Counted from the first letter of the stretch, positions 43,936 to 51,501 are shown. The stretch: 64,000 bases of DNA from Ornithoclostridium sp944380285 (GCA_963931165.1 OZ006985.1:372001-436000); one strand, 5' to 3'. Notes: a model not told the origin generated them from the sequence alone. Numbers and translations are program-made.

Positions 43936-43964
43936 ATGATAACACATTTTCCCCCTTCTGTCAA
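43936..43964 (-). promoter_or_regulatory. Promoter of the SNF2-MoxR-VWA operon
   Basis: TTGACA (43959-43964) and TATCAT (43936-43941) on the minus strand, 17-base spacing. Confidence 0.8.
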
Positions 43965-44004
43965 GACCGCATTGTAAAAAATTTCCGTTGTCTTTGAAAG
44001 CTTG

Positions 44005-44042
44005 GGCGCAGCGCACGGGTCCGCCATCCCCTGCGCTGCGCC
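44005..44042. repeat. 11-bp inverted repeat between the two promoters
   Basis: Arms GGCGCAGCGCA and TGCGCTGCGCC (44005-44015 with 44032-44042) are perfect, with a 16-base loop and no T-run, so it is not an ordinary terminator. Confidence 0.65.
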
Positions 44043-44083
44043 GCAATCGCTTTGTCTTTGATGTCAAGCCGTACGCTTTGCGC

Positions 44084-44116
44084 CTATTTGACGCCGCGCC
44101 GTCGTATCGTCTTCAT
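44084..44116 (-). CDS. Ten-codon mini-ORF with a strong ribosome site
   Basis: ATG at 44116 follows GGAGGAGG by 6 bases and encodes MKTIRRRGVK before a TAG. It lies 30 bases downstream of a consensus promoter. It may be a leader peptide, a very small protein, or chance. I cannot tell which. Confidence 0.35.
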   Translation of the reverse strand: MKTIRRRGVK

Positions 44117-44149
44117 ACTCGCCCTCCTCCGATCTTTGTCCGCACTTCA

Positions 44150-44178
44150 AGTATACAACGGGTATTGCCGCATGTCAA
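44150..44178 (-). promoter_or_regulatory. Upstream second promoter before the SNF2 operon
   Basis: TTGACA (44173-44178) and TATACT (44150-44155) on the minus strand, 17-base spacing. It drives the mini-ORF region, possibly reading on into the operon. Confidence 0.75.
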
Positions 44179-44258
44179 GACTGAGTGTTCATATTTCTTC
44201 TTTTGAGCGTTCGATGTCCCGTGATTGTCCCATCGGCAAAAAAGTCTCTTTGCCGCGC

Positions 44259-44948
44259 TCAATTCATGTGCGGTCCGACATAGATTGCCCTGCACTCGTC
44301 GAGGGCAACGCACCCCAAGACGCCGCTCAAATATACGCCCGTGTCCAAATGCACTTTGCAATAGTCGGCGATGTTCGGGCTGTCTGTCTTTGCGCCTTTG
44401 CGCGGATAGAAGACGATTTCGTCTCTGTTCGTCAAGTACCTGACGGGCGTATGCCCGAACAGCACGCATTTGCTCTCTTCGGGCAGGACGTCTTCGTCTT
44501 TGAAGCGGCGGTCGTAGACGAGTTGTTCGCCCGTCGCCTTTGACGGGTGCAACGCCTTTCCGTCGACGACGGGCACGCCGGCGTGCACGCCGATGAAGTT
44601 TTGCCCTTCCGCATAAAACGGCAGCGAATCAATTGCGTCCACCGTCTCCCAATCGAGCAACCGCCCGCCCTCGAACCGATTGCGCAGCTTGTCGAGCACC
44701 GTGTCGTGATCTTGCGCCTCAGCCATCAACGCGCGATAGTGTTTGACGAAGTCGTATTCGTGATTGCCTGCGATGCAGATTGCGTTCGGCATCGAAAACA
44801 ACAGTTTGGCAAGACGCACGCCGTCCGGTCCCTTGTCGATGATGTCGCCCAGCACAAACAAACTGTCTCCGCCGCAGAATTTAATCTTGTCCATCAGGCG
44901 GCAGAACAGCTCATAGTGTCCGTGTATGTCCGAAATGCAATACTCCAT
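44259..44948 (-). CDS. Metallophosphoesterase (serine/threonine phosphatase type)
   Basis: A 229-residue calcineurin-like phosphoesterase of the PrpA/ApaH-like branch. All metal-binding motifs are present in order: DIHGH (7-11), GDIIDKGPD (about 34-42), GNHEYD (about 61-66), VHAGVP and FGHTPV. Substrates can be phosphoproteins or dinucleoside polyphosphates, and the sequence does not decide. The -10 box ends 6 bases before the ATG, so the mRNA is predicted to be leaderless. It is a single gene. Confidence 0.88.
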   Translation of the reverse strand: MEYCISDIHGHYELFCRLMDKIKFCGGDSLFVLGDIIDKGPDGVRLAKLLFSMPNAICIAGNHEYDFVKHYRALMAEAQDHDTVLDKLRNRFEGGRLLDWETVDAIDSLPFYAEGQNFIGVHAGVPVVDGKALHPSKATGEQLVYDRRFKDEDVLPEESKCVLFGHTPVRYLTNRDEIVFYPRKGAKTDSPNIADYCKVHLDTGVYLSGVLGCVALDECRAIYVGPHMN

Positions 44949-44954
44949 GCGTCG

Positions 44955-44983
44955 ATTATATCACATCTCTTCAACGGTGTCAT
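44955..44983 (-). promoter_or_regulatory. Promoter giving a leaderless phosphatase mRNA
   Basis: ATGACA (44978-44983) and TATAAT (44955-44960) on the minus strand, 17-base spacing. The start codon begins at the seventh base after the -10 box. Confidence 0.7.
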
Positions 44984-45018
44984 TCCCTGCCGCGGCTTTC
45001 GCGCTTCGCGCTCCGCTC

Positions 45019-45531
45019 GAGCACGAATCCCTGCGCATTGTCATGCGCGAGCGATCCGTTACGTTTTCCTTATGGCGCGCCACGCAAATAGGGATACGGT
45101 GTTTGGAAATGTGGATTTTCTGCCTCTTCCTTTTCAATACTTTTGTCTTTGAACCAACTTTCGTTTTCTCTAGTGAAACAAAAGTCGCATTCTTTTTTTG
45201 CCTTGTCTTTTCGTTACGGCGCGCCATAGGAGGCTTGCCCCGCAAGGGGGCAAAGCTCTTCGCGTTGCGCGGCAGCGCAACACTTGAGCACGAATCCCTG
45301 CGCATTGTCATGCGCGAGTGATCCGTTACGTTTTCCTTATGGCGCGCCACGCAAATAGGGATACGGTGATGCCGTGTAATGCCTGCTCCGCAGCCGCCTC
45401 GCGCCATAAGGAGGCTTGCCCCGCAAGGAGGCAAAGCTCTTCGCTCCGCTCGAGCACGAATCCCTACGCGCTGCCGCGCGTGAGGTTCTTCTTCGTTTCC
45501 TTATGGCGCGCCACGCAAATAGGGATACGGT
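45019..45531 (+). repeat. Cluster of three 80-82-bp repeat units ending in tRNA-Arg 3' sequence
   Basis: Units 45019-45100, 45286-45367 and 45452-45531 share the beginning GAGCACGAATCCCT, a variable small hairpin, and a final 35 bases identical to the 3' end and flank of tRNA-Arg, in the orientation opposite to the tRNA. Two further short units (45221-45263 and 45401-45445) start with a fragment of the same acceptor end in the tRNA's own orientation and continue AGGCTTGCCCCGCAAGG. No gene is visible in 44984-45552. Confidence 0.8.
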
Positions 45532-45569
45532 AACACCGTATCCCTATTTGCGTGGCGCGCCATAAGGAA
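45497..45569. repeat. Perfect 35-bp inverted repeat including the tRNA-Arg 3' end
   Basis: Arms 45497-45531 and 45535-45569 match at every base around a 3-base centre (AAC). The right arm includes the last 17 bases of the tRNA gene plus its 18-base 3' flank. The arm pairs with the tRNA acceptor strand, so it may also form a cruciform or a terminator-like hairpin. Confidence 0.85.
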
Positions 45570-45629
45570 CTCGAATCCCTAACCTTTGGTTCCGTAGACC
45601 AACGCTCTATCCAATTGAGCTAATGGCGC
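45553..45629 (-). tRNA. tRNA-Arg (anticodon ACG)
   Basis: A 77-base cloverleaf with encoded CCA. The acceptor stem is GCGCCAT/ATGGCGC, the D-arm is GCTC/GAGC, and the anticodon stem-loop is TTGGT-CTACGGA-ACCAA with ACG at the wobble-to-third positions. The T-arm contains TTCGAGT. It reads CGN arginine codons after A34 deamination. It has its own promoter, and its 3' end is copied several times in the adjacent repeat cluster. Confidence 0.95.
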
Positions 45630-45669
45630 ATATGCTCGGGTTCGCGTTATCTCACCCGATTGCTTACTT

Positions 45670-45698
45670 ATTATAGTGTGCTCTGCAACCAAAGTCAA
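45670..45698 (-). promoter_or_regulatory. Promoter of tRNA-Arg
   Basis: TTGACT (45693-45698) and TATAAT (45670-45675) on the minus strand, 17-base spacing, about 34 bases before the mature 5' end. Confidence 0.8.
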
Positions 45699-45911
45699 TC
45701 ATTTTGCGCAAATATTGCGAAATTGTCATTTTTGACCGCCGTCACTGCTCGGCTATGTCTTTGTGTATTTTTTTATGCTCCTCCTTCTGCTTCCGTGTCT
45801 CTCGTCTTTTTATCGCCTGCCCCGTCGTAGTTCGGCGCTGTTCTTCGTGAGTGTTTTTTGTGTTCGCTGCTCTACCTCTGTATCTCTCTTCTTTGCTGTC
45901 TGCCGCCGCTC
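45699..45911 (-). other. Purine-rich 3' region of rarA with an open -1 frame
   Basis: This stretch holds no independent gene that I trust. On the minus strand it is rich in A and G. The frame one base back from rarA stays open for 56 codons beyond the rarA stop, to 45742, encoding a Lys/Arg/Glu-rich tail. A slippery heptamer A_AAA_AAG lies at 45918-45924, just before the rarA stop. Confidence 0.45.
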
Positions 45912-47249
45912 TCATTTCTTTTTTGCCCGCTTTGCGTGCTCTCTCTTCCATTCCTTGATCTCTTCCAGCCGCGTCTTGAACCTGCCCTCAAGCCCCTCTT
46001 CGGTCGGATGGTAGTAGGTCTTGTCTTTGAGCGACTCGGGCATGCATTGCATGTCGGTCAACTTGTCGTCCGTGTTGTGCGCATATTGATAGCCGTCGCC
46101 GTAACCCAAATTCTTCATGAGTTTGGTCGGCGCGTTGCGGATGACAAGTGGAACAGGCTCCGCAAGCATGGTCAATGCGTCCTTTTTGGCGCTCTCGTAT
46201 GCGACGTAAAGCGCGTTCGATTTGGGCGCGAGCGACATATAGACGACCGCCTCGGTCAAATGCACGCTGCACTCGGGCATGCCTATCAAATGGCACGCTT
46301 GATATGCCGCGACCGCGATCTCGAGCGCGCGCGGGTCGGCAAGCCCTATGTCCTCGCTCGCAAAGCGGGTCACTCGCCTTGCGACATAGATCGGGTCTTC
46401 GCCCGCTTCGAGCATTCGCGCCAGCCAATAGACCGCCGCGTCGGGATCGGAATTGCGCATCGACTTGTGCAGCGCCGAGATGAGGTTGTAGTGTTCCTCG
46501 CCGTTTTTGTCATAGAGCAACGACTTCTTTGACGTGCATTGCCCGACCGTCTCACGGGTGACGCGCGTCGTCTCGCCGTCGAGTTCGCCGTTGAGCACCG
46601 CCATCTCCAACGTGGACAGCGCGCTGCGCGCGTCGCCGTTGGCAAAATTCGCGATCATTGAGAGACACTCGTCGTCGATCTCCACCTTTTGATCGCCGAA
46701 GCCTCTCTTGTCTTTGAGCGCGTGCCGCAGCAGTTCGACGAGTTCGTCCGCCGACAGCGATTGCAGCACGAACACCTTGCACCGCGAAAGCAACGCGCCG
46801 TTGACCTCAAACGACGGATTTTCGGTCGTCGCGCCGATCAAAATTATGCTGCCCTTTTCCACATAGGGCAAAAAGGCGTCCTGCTGCGCCTTGTTGAAGC
46901 GATGGATCTCGTCGACGAACAAGATCGTGCGGTCGCCGAACCGCCGATTGCGCTCCGCCTGCTCCATCACTTGCTTGATCTCTTTGATGCCGCTCGTCAC
47001 CGCCGAAAAGTCGATGAATTGCGACTTGGTCATGCCGGCGATGATGCGCGCGAGCGTCGTCTTGCCCACCCCCGGCGGTCCCCAAAAGATCATCGAACCG
47101 ATGTTGTCGTTCTCGATGAGACGTCGCAGCACCTTGCCCTCTCCGAGCAAGTGCTTTTGCCCGACGAACTCATCCAAATTGCGAGGTCTCAGCCGCGCCG
47201 CAAGTGGAAGGTCGCTCTCCTTCTCGAACATATTGATCTGTTCCGACAT
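45912..47249 (-). CDS. rarA: Replication-associated recombination protein A (RarA/MgsA)
   Basis: A 445-residue AAA+ ATPase acting at stalled replication forks, related to clamp loaders. It has LAARLRPRNLDEFVGQKHLLG, Walker A WGPPGVGKTTLA (about 56-67), Walker B ILFVDEIHRFNKAQQDAFLP (about 108-127), sensor GATTENPSFEVN, and the C-terminal tetramerisation domain ending KDKTYYHPTEEGLEGRF. GGAGG precedes the ATG. The 3' end contains A_AAA_AAG, a classical -1 frameshift heptamer, 3 bases before the stop; see the finding. The promoter overlaps the stop codon of the lipoprotein gene. Confidence 0.94.
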   Translation of the reverse strand: MSEQINMFEKESDLPLAARLRPRNLDEFVGQKHLLGEGKVLRRLIENDNIGSMIFWGPPGVGKTTLARIIAGMTKSQFIDFSAVTSGIKEIKQVMEQAERNRRFGDRTILFVDEIHRFNKAQQDAFLPYVEKGSIILIGATTENPSFEVNGALLSRCKVFVLQSLSADELVELLRHALKDKRGFGDQKVEIDDECLSMIANFANGDARSALSTLEMAVLNGELDGETTRVTRETVGQCTSKKSLLYDKNGEEHYNLISALHKSMRNSDPDAAVYWLARMLEAGEDPIYVARRVTRFASEDIGLADPRALEIAVAAYQACHLIGMPECSVHLTEAVVYMSLAPKSNALYVAYESAKKDALTMLAEPVPLVIRNAPTKLMKNLGYGDGYQYAHNTDDKLTDMQCMPESLKDKTYYHPTEEGLEGRFKTRLEEIKEWKREHAKRAKKK

Positions 47250-47283
47250 AACCGCCTCCAGAATACAGTACGATTACATTGAA

Positions 47284-47312
47284 ATTATAACAAAGCGCAG
47301 ATCCGGTGTCAA
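47284..47312 (-). promoter_or_regulatory. Promoter of rarA
   Basis: TTGACA (47307-47312) and TATAAT (47284-47289) on the minus strand, 17-base spacing. The -35 box overlaps the end of the upstream gene. Confidence 0.85.
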
Positions 47313-47836
47313 TCCGAAAGTCGCGTGACGTCCGCCGTAAACGTGTAACTTATCTCTCCGTTCGAAACGATCAACGTCCCCTCGTGCATATCCCAATGCT
47401 TGGTCACGGAGACGACCGCGGTCCAGTCGACGCCGCCGCTTCGGAAGAGGTAGACGGCGCGCATACCGTTTTTGTCTTCAAGGCGGTACACGCCTTGCGC
47501 GAGCGTCCGCGCACTATCGTCCGAAACGGTTATCGCTCCGCCGCTTATTTCGATCGAGACTTCTCCCTGCCGCGCGTCGGGATAGAAAGGTTTCATATCG
47601 GAAGACGCGAGCGTCACCGTCCCGTCGGCGGACTGTCGGATCGCGAAACGCCAATCGACGTCCTCTATCGGAACGACATCGTCGCACGCCGCAAAGCATA
47701 GCGCCGACAAGAGGACGACGACCGCGACGACGCACGCCGCGGCGCATTTGCCGCGCCGCCCGTATTCAGGTTTGTTCCGCCTTGCTGTAATCGTCCTCAT
47801 TTGTTGCGCTTTACGAACACGGGAAGGAAAAATCAT
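47309..47836 (-). CDS. Putative lipoprotein downstream of the sodium symporter
   Basis: A 175-residue protein I do not recognise. A basic N-terminus (about 1-30) leads to a hydrophobic segment and a lipobox LCFAAC with Cys51. The mature part is about 125 residues with alternating beta-type pattern (VSIEISGGAITVSDDSARTL). ATG 47836 overlaps the symporter stop by 4 bases, which favours it. The downstream Met at 47800 would give a shorter, more usual signal peptide but lacks a visible ribosome site. Coupling suggests a role near the transporter, but no function is implied. Confidence 0.65.
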   Translation of the reverse strand: MIFPSRVRKAQQMRTITARRNKPEYGRRGKCAAACVVAVVVLLSALCFAACDDVVPIEDVDWRFAIRQSADGTVTLASSDMKPFYPDARQGEVSIEISGGAITVSDDSARTLAQGVYRLEDKNGMRAVYLFRSGGVDWTAVVSVTKHWDMHEGTLIVSNGEISYTFTADVTRLSD

Positions 47837-49281
47837 AAGTTCAGGAATATGCCGCTGATCAGGATCGCGAACATGCACAGCGGCGCGACGAACTTGATCA
47901 TGATGCGGAAATAGATGCGCGAGCCCTTTTTGCGCAAGCCTATCTCGTCGCTGAGGATGTTGAGGTCGTAGAAGTAGCCGGCGATGACGCAGGTGCCGAT
48001 CGCGACGAGCGGCATCAAGATGCTGTTGGACGCATAGTCGAAGATGTCGAGCAAATTCTTGCCGCCGATCTGTATCATGTCGAGAGGACCGAAACCGAGC
48101 GAGGACAGCGTGCCGAGCACGAGCATTATGCCGAACACTATCGCGCAGGCGGGCAGCCTCTTGAGCTTGCAATTTTCACGCAACACCGAGACTATCGCCT
48201 CGGCGAGCGATATAGACGAAGTCAGCGCCGCAAAGAAGACGAGCACGAAGAACACCGCGCCTATCCATCTGCCGCCGGGGATGTTGTTGAACACCGCCGG
48301 AAGCTGAACGAACATCAACGACGGTCCCGATTGAGACGCGACGCTGTCGGGGTCGGCGGAGAACGCGTAGATCGACGGGATGATGATCAGCGCCGCGACG
48401 ATCGCGAACAGCGTGTCGCAAATGGAGATCTGACGCGCCGAGGCGGTGATGCTCGCCTCTTTTTTCATGTACGAGCCGTAGGTGATCATGATGCACATCG
48501 CCAAAGACATTGAGTAGAACAACTGCCCCAGCGCCGCCAAGAGCGTCTCATAGGTGAAGTCGCCGAAGTCGGGGACGAACAATTTTTTTACGCCTGCGAG
48601 CGCGCCGGGCTGGCACAACACATAGATCATCAAGAAGAGCGCGAGAATCGCTAGCGCCGGCATCAAGATCTTGCTGATGCGCTCGATGCCCTTTTGCACG
48701 CCGAACACTACGACGAGGATCGTCGCCAAGCCGAAGATGAGGAAATAGACCAACGGCTGCCACGGATTTGCCGTGAACGACGAGAAAAACTCCGCCGAAG
48801 TCTCCGCGTTCGCAGCCTCGCCCAGCAATTGACCGTTGCCCTCGAGGAACGCGACGATGTAGCGCACCACCCAGCCGCCGATGACACTGTAGTATGGAAT
48901 GATGATGATCGGCACAACGAGACAGATGAAGCCGAACCACTTGAACTTTTTGTTGAGCGAAGCGAACGCGCCGATGACGCCCTTGCCCGTCTTGCGCCCT
49001 ATCGCGATCTCGAGCACAAGAAGGCTGAAGCCGAACGTGACCGCCAGCAGCACATAGCAAAGCAAGAACATCCCTCCGCCGTACTTTGCGGCGAGATAGG
49101 GGAACCGCCAAAGGTTGCCCAAACCGACCGCGGACCCCGCCGCAGCCAAGACAAAACCGAGTTTTGAAGTGAAGCCGCCCCTCTTGTGGTGACCCCCGAT
49201 GTCTGCGCCGGAAGCAAACTCTTGCGTTGAGCCCTGCGCGGGCTGTTCCGTCGTCGCGACATCTTGCCTTTCTTCTGCCAT
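47833..49281 (-). CDS. Sodium:neurotransmitter symporter family transporter (LeuT-like)
   Basis: A 482-residue membrane transporter of the SNF family, which takes up amino acids or amines with sodium. The first helix has the family signature GFVLAAAGSAVGLGNLWRFP (about 44-63), with the unwound substrate and sodium site. There are about eleven further helices, fewer than the eukaryotic twelve, as is common in bacterial members. The start at 49281 follows AGGAGAG. The N-terminal 38 residues are polar and variable. The substrate is unknown. It is followed by the coupled lipoprotein gene. Confidence 0.92.
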   Translation of the reverse strand: MAEERQDVATTEQPAQGSTQEFASGADIGGHHKRGGFTSKLGFVLAAAGSAVGLGNLWRFPYLAAKYGGGMFLLCYVLLAVTFGFSLLVLEIAIGRKTGKGVIGAFASLNKKFKWFGFICLVVPIIIIPYYSVIGGWVVRYIVAFLEGNGQLLGEAANAETSAEFFSSFTANPWQPLVYFLIFGLATILVVVFGVQKGIERISKILMPALAILALFLMIYVLCQPGALAGVKKLFVPDFGDFTYETLLAALGQLFYSMSLAMCIMITYGSYMKKEASITASARQISICDTLFAIVAALIIIPSIYAFSADPDSVASQSGPSLMFVQLPAVFNNIPGGRWIGAVFFVLVFFAALTSSISLAEAIVSVLRENCKLKRLPACAIVFGIMLVLGTLSSLGFGPLDMIQIGGKNLLDIFDYASNSILMPLVAIGTCVIAGYFYDLNILSDEIGLRKKGSRIYFRIMIKFVAPLCMFAILISGIFLNL

Positions 49282-49321
49282 TATTCTCTCCTTTCGCGCG
49301 TTTTGCAAACGCAACAAGACA

Positions 49322-49350
49322 ATTGTAACGAAAACTCGCAGCTTTGTCAA
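49322..49350 (-). promoter_or_regulatory. Promoter of the symporter operon
   Basis: TTGACA (49345-49350) and TACAAT (49322-49327) on the minus strand, 17-base spacing. Confidence 0.8.
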
Positions 49351-49420
49351 CCCTTTCGCCCTTGTAGCCGACATCCGGCAAAAGCGCCATGATCCGGATG
49401 CATTCGTGAGATTTGAACTA

Positions 49421-50719
49421 TTATTTTCGAGCGGCTCTCAACGAATATCTCACTCCTCTTCCTTCGCCGACGCGAATCAACGCTCCCTTCTCGACCATAT
49501 TGCTCAACACCCTTGTCGCGGTTGCGGCGGAGACGCCGAGCAGCGCCTCGACGTCCTTGCGCGCAAACTCTTTGCCGCCCGAGGCAAATGCAATGATCGG
49601 TTCCTCGTACGGCGACAAACCTCTCGTTTGAACAACTGCCGCGGCTGTCTTGTACAAAACCACCTTGAACGCGTTTTGCGTGCTCTCGAAAACGGGCTGC
49701 TTCGCTTGACCGGTGTAACTTGCCTTGATCTTAGCGAGCCCCGTGCCGTATGCCTCGATCAAATGCAGTCGATAGAAGACGTCGGCGAGCTTTTTGTTGC
49801 GCAAGTACGACACGCCGAGCATGATGTCCTCCATCTCGACGCCGCGCATGAGTCCGCCGAGCGAAACAAACTCTATCCTGTCGTCAAACATGCTGATCAA
49901 CGTGTAGCCGCCCATCGCATAATCCCGATGTACAACGGCGTTGAGAAGCGCCTCTCTGATCGCCTCTTCGGGATAGTCTCTGCGGTCTTGGCGCAAAAGC
50001 CCGTCCGTCTTGGGACTGCTTTGACGGTTGTATATGTCGATCGCGCGCATCGTATCCTCGATTTGCCCGAAAAGCGAGCCTCCGAACTCGTGACGGTCGC
50101 GAAACACCTCTTTTTCATACCCATCGAAGACCGCAAACTTGATGTTTTGCGCGCATTGATCGGACAACAAATAGCCGAGATTGGTAAAGCACCCGTCTGC
50201 GCCGACAATGCCCAGCGAGCGCCTTTGTGCGTCACCGAACGGCAAGCCTGCCCTGTCAAACTCCTGCCCGGCGCGTACAAAGGTCAAGTTTTGCTCGATC
50301 GAGCGCATGTCCTCGTACGCGACCGACGTATCGCGTATCATATTGAGGATCTCGGTCTGAGTGGCAGGCGACGACGCCGTCCCTCTGCGAACATAGACGC
50401 CCTCGGGGCGAATACCCTTACCCGCAATGTAATACGGCGCTGCGCTGCCGCGACAGACAATGATCTTCAATACATTTTTGCCGTCGACGACGACCGGCTC
50501 GACGCGCACGAAATTCATTATATCCGGGCGTATTGTATTCTTGATATGTGCTGTGCATCTCAATTGCATGTCATTGATGTCGTCAACGCCGCAAACGCCG
50601 CCGTCATCATCGATACCGACAAAAATTTCGCCTCCGTCACAATTGGCAAACGCGATCACCTCTTTGTTCAGATCGCCGACAAACGTCCTCTTGAACTCTG
50701 TCTTTTCGGATTCTCGCAT
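49421..50719 (-). CDS. AlbA_2 (Schlafen-like) domain protein with C-terminal winged helix
   Basis: A 432-residue protein. The N-terminal AlbA_2 domain (about 5-120) starts EKTEFKRTF and has FANCDGGEIFVGIDDDG. The middle has the HATPase_c_4 type segment PEEAIREALLNAVVHRDY (about 250-267) and EFVSLGGLM, suggesting nucleotide binding. The C-terminal 60 residues form a winged-helix-like region (ARKDVEALLGVSAATATRVLSNM). Such proteins are often regulators but roles are poorly known. ATG 50719 has GAGGAGG upstream; the TTG at 50734 is unlikely. Two sets of GATTCGATT inverted repeats bracket the promoter, so autoregulation is likely. Confidence 0.83.
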   Translation of the reverse strand: MRESEKTEFKRTFVGDLNKEVIAFANCDGGEIFVGIDDDGGVCGVDDINDMQLRCTAHIKNTIRPDIMNFVRVEPVVVDGKNVLKIIVCRGSAAPYYIAGKGIRPEGVYVRRGTASSPATQTEILNMIRDTSVAYEDMRSIEQNLTFVRAGQEFDRAGLPFGDAQRRSLGIVGADGCFTNLGYLLSDQCAQNIKFAVFDGYEKEVFRDRHEFGGSLFGQIEDTMRAIDIYNRQSSPKTDGLLRQDRRDYPEEAIREALLNAVVHRDYAMGGYTLISMFDDRIEFVSLGGLMRGVEMEDIMLGVSYLRNKKLADVFYRLHLIEAYGTGLAKIKASYTGQAKQPVFESTQNAFKVVLYKTAAAVVQTRGLSPYEEPIIAFASGGKEFARKDVEALLGVSAATATRVLSNMVEKGALIRVGEGRGVRYSLRAARK

Positions 50720-50732
50720 ATTTCCTCCTCGC

Positions 50733-50780
50733 AAATCGAATCACCTCATGCAGCGATTTGATTCGATTTGATTCGATTTT
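50733..50780. promoter_or_regulatory. Proximal GATTCGATT operator set
   Basis: Inverted repeat AAATCGAATCA / TGATTCGATTT (50733-50743 with 50759-50769) plus one further direct copy to 50780, between the transcription start and the ATG. Confidence 0.72.
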
Positions 50781-50781
50781 G

Positions 50782-50810
50782 ATTATATCCTGTATTGTGC
50801 AAAATGTCAA
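50782..50810 (-). promoter_or_regulatory. Promoter of the AlbA_2 gene
   Basis: TTGACA (50805-50810) and TATAAT (50782-50787) on the minus strand, 17-base spacing, a full consensus match. Confidence 0.88.
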
Positions 50811-50855
50811 TACTTTTGGGATGTTTTTGAAAATTTAAAAAATCATCCAGTCAAG

Positions 50856-50889
50856 AATCGAATCGTGACGTGATTCGATTTGATTCGCT
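50856..50889. promoter_or_regulatory. Distal GATTCGATT operator set
   Basis: AATCGAATC (50856-50864) and GATTCGATT (50872-50880) form an inverted repeat around 7 bases, followed by one more direct GATTCG. Its centre is 117 bases from that of the proximal set. Confidence 0.7.
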
Positions 50890-51323
50890 TCTTTCTGTTC
50901 TGCGCCGAATTGACACTTTGGCGGTCGACCTCTTGACGGCATATACCAAAACCGCAAAACGCGCACCGAGCACTTTTCGCAACTTTGCTGCCGCCACGCG
51001 GCAAAACCGAAAATAGCGAGATAGAAATGGGCGCACAGTTTGCAAGCAAACGCGCGCGTTTTGATTCGATGCGTAATTTTTGGATCCCAATAATCCGCAT
51101 AAATTGATTTGTAATCGATAGCTTGATTAGAGTTGACAAAGAACCGATTAGATAAACAGAACCACGGAGTATTGGGCGAGCGACTTGCGATGATTTTGCG
51201 GTGAAGAGGTTGTCCGCTGTACCTCAATGGTACGCGGACGTTCTCTGAAACGCAAAAGCGCGCAAACGAGCCGTCCAAGACGTGAACTGAGCCGCACCCC
51301 AAAGGTGGTGCGGAACAGAAAAT

Positions 51324-51435
51324 GTCGCGCGGAACCGCGCTTCTCGCGCGACTTGATAACGAAGTCCCCGAACGACCGCGCTCTTCGGGGACTTCCCCTT
51401 GCGGGACCGCGAGCGGTGAGCGAGCGCTTGTCCCG
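51324..51435 (-). repeat. Three-hairpin cassette B2
   Basis: H1 is 51402-51435 (stem CGGGAC/GTCCCG), H2 is 51361-51395 (12-bp stem as in copy A), H3 is 51324-51352 (GTCGCGCG/CGCGCGAC, loop with AAGCGCGGTT). The order and spacing match cassette A. Confidence 0.8.
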
Positions 51436-51501
51436 TGGAGGGGGAGTACCCCGGGGAACCATTTCGCCACTAAACCATATAATTTCTGATTGAAGCAGGC
51501 T

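Noticed and set aside
44005..44042. Terminator after the mini-ORF
   Set aside because: The stem is strong, but no T-run follows on either strand, so I list it only as an inverted repeat.
45019..45569. CRISPR array
   Set aside because: Only three units with unequal gaps and partly shared spacers, and the repeat includes tRNA sequence; no cas genes are present.
45019..45629. Prophage or integrative element attachment site
   Set aside because: The full-length copies of the tRNA end are inverted relative to the gene, only 0.5 kb away, with no integrase or cargo between them. A standard att pair is not supported.
45742..45951. Stand-alone 69-codon Lys/Arg-rich gene
   Set aside because: It overlaps the end of rarA, has no ribosome site of its own and low-complexity composition. 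I keep it only as a possible frameshift tail of rarA.
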